Assembly: GCA_030652345.1 (NCBI GenBank)
Contig: JAUSAU010000047.1
Location: forward strand, 6,293 to 70,292
Source: Coriobacteriia bacterium
GTDB taxonomy: Bacteria > Actinomycetota > Coriobacteriia > Anaerosomatales > PALSA-660
Direction of reading: 5' to 3'
DNA length: 64,000 nucleotides
Shown: piece by piece, positions 59,973-64,000 of the stretch
Layout: the number at the start of each line of letters is the position of its first letter
Position numbering within the stretch: the first letter of the stretch is position 1
Translations under genes and position numbers: made by a program
The notes under the pieces: generated by a model
The model's input: only the letters and a program-made list of their open reading frames with translations
The model's database searches: none
What the model was told of the DNA's origin: nothing

Positions 59973-61361
59973 ATGACCGCCGAACGATACGATGTCGTCA
60001 TTGTGGGAGCCGGGCCGGCCGGTATATTCGCGGCGCTGGAAGCCGCCCGCGTCCCGAAGCCGCCCCGCGTCCTGATCATCGAGAAGGGTCGCCGCATCGA
60101 GAAGCGGAACTGTCCGGCGCGCGAGCGCGGCTGCGTCGACTGCCGCGTGTGCGACATCATGACCGGGTGGGGCGGGGCGGGCGCCTTCTCCGACGGCAAG
60201 CTCACGCTGACGACCGAGATCGGCGGGTGGCTCGGCGACTACATCGGGATACCCGCCCTCGAGGGACTGCTCGACTACGCCGACGACCTCTGGATCGAGT
60301 TCGGCGCGACGACCGAAGTACACGAACCGGATGCGGAGACCGCCGAGCGTCTGTGCAACGAGGCGACGCGCGCCGGTATGCAGTTGCTGCCGATGCGCGT
60401 CCGCCACATCGGTACGGACCGCTCGCCGGCTGTGCTCGGCGCGATGCGCGTGGAGCTCGAGCGCCTGGGCGTCGACGTGCTCACCGACACCGCTGTCGCC
60501 AGGATCTTGACCGCCGAGGGCCGTGCCAGTGGGGTGGAGCTGTCGGACGGCACGGTCATCGCCGCCGACGCGGTCATCGCCGCACCCGGCCGTGAGGGCG
60601 CCGACTGGCTCGCCTCGGAGGCCCGTCGGCTCGGCCTCGGCCTCAAGAACAACGCCGTCGACATCGGGGTCCGCGTCGAGGTCCCCGCGCCCGTCATGGA
60701 GCGCCTGACCCACCCCCTGTACGAGGCGAAGCTGATCTACCACTCGAAGCAGTTCGGCGACCGCGTCCGCACGTTCTGCATGAACCCGTACGGTGAGGTG
60801 ACGACCGAGTCATACAGCGGCATCACCACCGTCAACGGCCACTCGTTCGCCGACGAGAAGACCTCCAACACCAACTTCGCCGTCCTCGTGAGTCAGACGT
60901 TCACCGAGCCCTTCGACGACCCGATCACCTACGGCGAGTCGATCGCGCACCTCGCGAACCTGCTCTCCGACGGCGTGATCGTGCAGCGCCTCGGCGACCT
61001 CAAGGCCGGACGGCGCTCGACGCCGGCGCGGATGGCGCAGTCGATCCTCGCGCCGTCGCTGCCCGGAGCCGTCCCCGGCGACCTGGCCTTCGTGCTGCCC
61101 TATCGCCACCTCGCCGACATCCTCGAGTTCCTCGAGGCGATGGATGCACTCGCCCCCGGCGTCAACGGACCCGGCACGCTGCTCTACGGCGTCGAGGTCA
61201 AGTTCTACTCGTCGCGCCTGACGGTGAGTCCGGAACTGGAGACGGAGATCGCCGGTCTCTACGCGATCGGCGACGGGGCGGGCATCACGCGCGGCCTCGT
61301 GCAGTCGAGTGCGAGCGGGGTCGTCGCGGCGCGTGCGGTGCTGGCCTCACACCGCGGGTGA
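59973..61361 (+). CDS. COG2509-type FAD-dependent dehydrogenase
   Basis: 462 residues from the ATG at 59973. FAD-binding VVIVGAGPAGIFAALEAARV at the start, then a Cys-rich segment NCPARERGCVDCRVC near residue 47 and the family motif GWGGAGAFSDGKLTL. The C-terminal AIGDGAGITRGLVQSSASG closes the flavin site. COG2509 proteins are common in anaerobes; the reaction is not known. An upstream frame of 53 residues is not conserved and is rejected. Confidence 0.88.
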   Translation: MTAERYDVVIVGAGPAGIFAALEAARVPKPPRVLIIEKGRRIEKRNCPARERGCVDCRVCDIMTGWGGAGAFSDGKLTLTTEIGGWLGDYIGIPALEGLLDYADDLWIEFGATTEVHEPDAETAERLCNEATRAGMQLLPMRVRHIGTDRSPAVLGAMRVELERLGVDVLTDTAVARILTAEGRASGVELSDGTVIAADAVIAAPGREGADWLASEARRLGLGLKNNAVDIGVRVEVPAPVMERLTHPLYEAKLIYHSKQFGDRVRTFCMNPYGEVTTESYSGITTVNGHSFADEKTSNTNFAVLVSQTFTEPFDDPITYGESIAHLANLLSDGVIVQRLGDLKAGRRSTPARMAQSILAPSLPGAVPGDLAFVLPYRHLADILEFLEAMDALAPGVNGPGTLLYGVEVKFYSSRLTVSPELETEIAGLYAIGDGAGITRGLVQSSASGVVAARAVLASHRG

Positions 61362-61382
61362 CCGGTCCGGGCCTGCGATCGC

Positions 61383-62024
61383 CTACGCCCGCCCGTCCCA
61401 GCCCATCAGCCGGATGACCGCGTCGGCGATCGCCGCGTCCGAGTCATCCGCGAACACAACGCTGGTCACGAAGTAGCCTACGAACAGCGCCATGAGCGCG
61501 CGAACCCGCGACGCCCGGTCGCCCTCGTCGGCATCGATCCCGTATGCCGCATCGAGTTCGGCCACCTTCGCCATGAGCCCCGTGCGAACGGGTTCGATGA
61601 TCTCGCCGCGATAGGTCTCGAGGAACTGCGGATTGTGTGCGACCGCGGTCAGCACGGTCCGCAGCACCGGCGCGAAACGCCGCATCGCACGCCGGCGGTC
61701 GGCGAACGCGCTCACCAGGTGTGAGCGCAGGTTCGCGGGCCCCGCGCCCTCGATCAACCCGAGCCCTTCCGTGCGCATCCGCCCGCCCGCCGCCCGCATG
61801 AGGGCGAGGAACAGTGCCTCCTTGCCGGCGAAGTGGCGATAGAGGGCCGGCTCGCTGACCCCGACACCTTTCGCGATGTCGCGCATCGAGCCGCCGTCGT
61901 AGCCACGCTCGGCGAACACGCCCATCGCGGCGTCGAGGATCTCGCCCCGACGGCCCGGCTCGAGATCGGCGAACATCCCCGGTTCGGGTCCTCCGAACGC
62001 GTCGATCACCGTATCCTCAGGCAT
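61383..62024 (-). CDS. TetR-family transcriptional regulator
   Basis: 213 residues. The N-terminal helix-turn-helix has ILDAAMGVFAERGYDGGSMRDIAKGVGVSE-type residues followed by PALYRHFAGKEALFLALM (about 28-77). The ligand domain follows and is variable. It overlaps the ABC ATPase gene by 8 nt and is the last gene of the exporter unit, so it probably regulates the exporter itself in response to its substrate. Confidence 0.92.
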   Translation of the reverse strand: MPEDTVIDAFGGPEPGMFADLEPGRRGEILDAAMGVFAERGYDGGSMRDIAKGVGVSEPALYRHFAGKEALFLALMRAAGGRMRTEGLGLIEGAGPANLRSHLVSAFADRRRAMRRFAPVLRTVLTAVAHNPQFLETYRGEIIEPVRTGLMAKVAELDAAYGIDADEGDRASRVRALMALFVGYFVTSVVFADDSDAAIADAVIRLMGWDGRA

Positions 62025-62979
62025 CGCTGCCGCCCTTCCGCTCGTTGGCCACCAGGTGGACGAAGACGTCCTCGACCGTCGGCTCGACCACCTCGCACCG
62101 ATCCACCGCGAACCCCGCCTCGCGCAGGTCGTCCGCGACCGCGCACGGGTCGGTGCCCCGTGCGACCGTCGCGTGCAGCTGTGCGCCCGACAGGTACGCC
62201 TCCGTGACGCGCGGCGACGCCTCCATCCACGCGAGCGCCCCCTCGACGTCGGCTACCTCGAGTTCGAGGATCTCGTCGGTCATGTGCTCAGCGCGTATCT
62301 GCTGCGGCGACCCGACCGCGATGATGCGTCCCCGGTAGATGAACGCGAGGCGGTTGCAGTGCGTCGCTTCATCCATGTAGTGCGTCGTCACGAACAGCGT
62401 GACGCCGCTCTCGGCCAGCTCGTAGAGCAGCTCCCAGAACTGACGCCGCGCCGTCGGGTCCACACCGCTGGTCGGCTCGTCGAGGAAGATCAACTCGGGC
62501 TCGTGGATCGTCGCGCACCCGAGCGCGAGGCGCTGCTTCCAGCCGACCGAGAGGTTCGCCGTCAGTTCGCCCTCGCGCCCGACCAGGTCGGCCATCTCGA
62601 GGACGTAGCGTCGGCGCGCCGCGAAGCGCTCGCCCTCGATGCCGTACACGCCGGCGTAGAAGCGCAGGTTCTCGTCGACCGTCAGGTCCTCGAACAGCGC
62701 GAACTTCTGCGACATGTAGCCGATCGAGCGGCGCACGCTCTCCGGTTCGGCGACCGCGTCGAATCCCAGGATGGTTGCCGAGCCGGACGTCGGCGCGATC
62801 GTCCCGCACAGCATGCGGATCGTCGTCGTCTTGCCCGAGCCGTTCGGGCCCAGGAAGCCGAAGATCTCCCCGCGCGGCACGCTCAGCTCGATCGCGTCCA
62901 CGGCGGTGAAGTCGCCGAACCGCTTCGTGAGGCCCCGGACCTCGATGGCGTTGTCCACGTTCGTCTCCACCCTAGTCAC
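62017..62979 (-). CDS. ABC transporter ATP-binding protein (ABC-2 type exporter)
   Basis: 320 residues. Walker A FLGPNGSGKTTTIRM (about 43-57), Q-loop YMSQKFALFEDL, signature LSVGWKQRL (with Val where Gly is usual), Walker B LIFLDEPTSGVD and switch His in THYMDE. A C-terminal domain after 235. It matches the YbhF/DrrA class of drug or lipid exporters. It overlaps the permease by 8 nt and the TetR gene by 8 nt. Confidence 0.93.
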   Translation of the reverse strand: MTRVETNVDNAIEVRGLTKRFGDFTAVDAIELSVPRGEIFGFLGPNGSGKTTTIRMLCGTIAPTSGSATILGFDAVAEPESVRRSIGYMSQKFALFEDLTVDENLRFYAGVYGIEGERFAARRRYVLEMADLVGREGELTANLSVGWKQRLALGCATIHEPELIFLDEPTSGVDPTARRQFWELLYELAESGVTLFVTTHYMDEATHCNRLAFIYRGRIIAVGSPQQIRAEHMTDEILELEVADVEGALAWMEASPRVTEAYLSGAQLHATVARGTDPCAVADDLREAGFAVDRCEVVEPTVEDVFVHLVANERKGGSDA

Positions 62980-64000
62980 CCAGCCGTTTCTGGAAACGCC
63001 ACAGCGACCCGCCGAAGACGAGCAGCGCGATGACGGTCATCGCCGCGAACTGCGGCCACAGCGCGTCGAACCCGGAGCCCTTCATCCAATTCGAGCGCAG
63101 CACCACGAGCACGTAGCGCAGCGGGATCAGGTAGGTAAGCGGCACGATCGGCGCAGGCATCGATTCGATCGGGAAGATGAAGCCGGACAGCACCATCGTG
63201 GGGATGAGCATGAACATCGTCGCCTGCTGTGCCTGCTGCCGCGTCCGGGACACCGTGGAGAAGAAGAGCCCCATGCCCAGGCCGGTGAGCAGGAAGAGGA
63301 ACAGCCCGAGCCCGACGAGCAGCACCGACCCGTTGAACGGCACGTTGAACCACCAGCTGCCGAAGAGCATCACGAGCACGACCTGCACCGTCGAGATGAT
63401 CACGTACGGCATCACCTTGCCGACGAGGTACTCGCCTCGCGTGATCGGCGTGACGAACATCTGCTCGAGCGTCCCGCGCTCGCGCTCCTTGACCACCGCC
63501 TGGCTCATGACCGCGGTCACCGACAGCAGCATGATGAACGCGGCGAGCCCGGGCACCATCGCGTTGACCGCGCGCAGCGCCGGGTTGTACAGCACGCGCA
63601 CTCGCGTATCGATGCCCGGCGCGTCCTGCACGAGTCCGAGGCGTTCGAGGCGTTGGCGATTGAATGACGCGATGATCTGCGCCGCGTAGCCGGACGCGAC
63701 CGAGGCCGTCTTGCTGTCCGAGCCGTCGACCACGATCTCGACGGGCACTTGGCGCCCCCGCTCGAGTCCCTTCGAAAGCCCGGTCGGCAGCAGCACGGCG
63801 ACCTGCACCTCGCCGCGGTCCATCGCGGAACGGATGCCCTCCTCGTTCTCAGGATGCGAGACCACCACGAAGTAGCCGCTCGACGTGAACGACTCCGCGA
63901 TCTGGCGCGACACGACCGTGCGGTCCTGATCGACGATCGCCGTCGGGATGTTGCGCACGTCAGAGCCGACCACGTAGCCGAACATGATCAGCTGGAGCAG
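62972..64000 (-). CDS. ABC-2 type permease (YhhJ/YbhS class), 5' end outside window
   Basis: The open frame continues through the right edge (LLQLIMFGYVV at the edge). At least 343 residues are visible. A large extracytoplasmic domain (DRTVVSRQIAESFTSSGYF to about residue 130 of the visible part) lies between the first membrane segment and about five more in the C-terminal half. The conserved ERERGTLEQMFVTPITRGE is the coupling helix of ABC-2 exporters. N-terminus missing. Confidence 0.92.
   Translation of the reverse strand: MLQLIMFGYVVGSDVRNIPTAIVDQDRTVVSRQIAESFTSSGYFVVVSHPENEEGIRSAMDRGEVQVAVLLPTGLSKGLERGRQVPVEIVVDGSDSKTASVASGYAAQIIASFNRQRLERLGLVQDAPGIDTRVRVLYNPALRAVNAMVPGLAAFIMLLSVTAVMSQAVVKERERGTLEQMFVTPITRGEYLVGKVMPYVIISTVQVVLVMLFGSWWFNVPFNGSVLLVGLGLFLFLLTGLGMGLFFSTVSRTRQQAQQATMFMLIPTMVLSGFIFPIESMPAPIVPLTYLIPLRYVLVVLRSNWMKGSGFDALWPQFAAMTVIALLVFGGSLWRFQKRLGD

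Overview
The window is about 66 % G+C by eye and holds the replication-origin region of a bacterial chromosome, with roughly 56 kb of the right arm. dnaA, dnaN, recF, dciA and gyrB run leftward. rpmH, rnpA, yidD, yidC, khpB, rsmG, parA and parB run rightward. Between the two sets lies a DnaA-box-rich oriC (about 7620-8115), and two perfect parS sites lie 2.8 kb further on. DciA, paired PafB/PafC WYL regulators and the G+C content suggest an Actinomycetota member. Reverse rubrerythrin, Hcp, FeoAB, an oxygen-labile Fe-S serine dehydratase, AddAB and c-type cytochrome maturation suggest an anaerobe of the Coriobacteriia / Anaerosomatales kind. That placement is inference; no 16S gene is present.

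Layout. 1-8.4 kb: replication genes and oriC, including an unusual GHKL-ATPase/winged-helix gene just ahead of dnaA. 8.4-13.8 kb: ribosome, RNase P, membrane insertion and segregation genes. 13.8-20 kb: AddB-AddA recombination nuclease. 20-25 kb: RlmN, rubrerythrin, HtrA protease, a membrane protein and Ddl. 25-32 kb: a sensor kinase and the two serine dehydratase subunits, separated by a feoA-feoB-Cys8 iron-uptake operon with a palindromic operator. 32-39.8 kb: DinG with fused exonuclease, PafBC with a Cys-rich partner, and a histidine kinase whose phospho-acceptor His is Gln. 39.8-43.6 kb: a nitrosative-stress module made of an HcpR-like regulator, a consensus-type TTGAC-N4-GTCAA site, YgbA, ferredoxin, Hcp and a minimal membrane cytochrome c. 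43.7-49.7 kb: an M28 peptidase split by a long disordered insert, a CcsA-like heme protein, a GGDEF protein, a Lit-family membrane protein and a zinc ribbon. 49.9-53.5 kb: Trk potassium uptake with two TrkA proteins and a 53-residue membrane peptide. 53.6-59.5 kb: tRNA-Gly, an M23 peptidase whose ribosome-binding site is buried in a 17-bp hairpin, and rpsF-ssb-rpsR-DUF2232-rplI-dnaB with a second DnaA-box cluster. 59.5-64 kb: glutaredoxin, a COG2509 FAD protein and a TetR/ABC-2 exporter running off the right edge.

The genes co-orient with replication close to the origin and mix further out. Several visible promoters share a TTGnnn-18-TAnnnT form. No insertion sequence, prophage, CRISPR array or rRNA gene is visible. 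Sections most worth a second look are the dnaA-linked GHKL regulator with phased TGGCC repeats beside oriC, the Hcp/YgbA/mini-cytochrome operon, the SD-sequestering leader of the M23 peptidase, and the Gln-substituted kinase.
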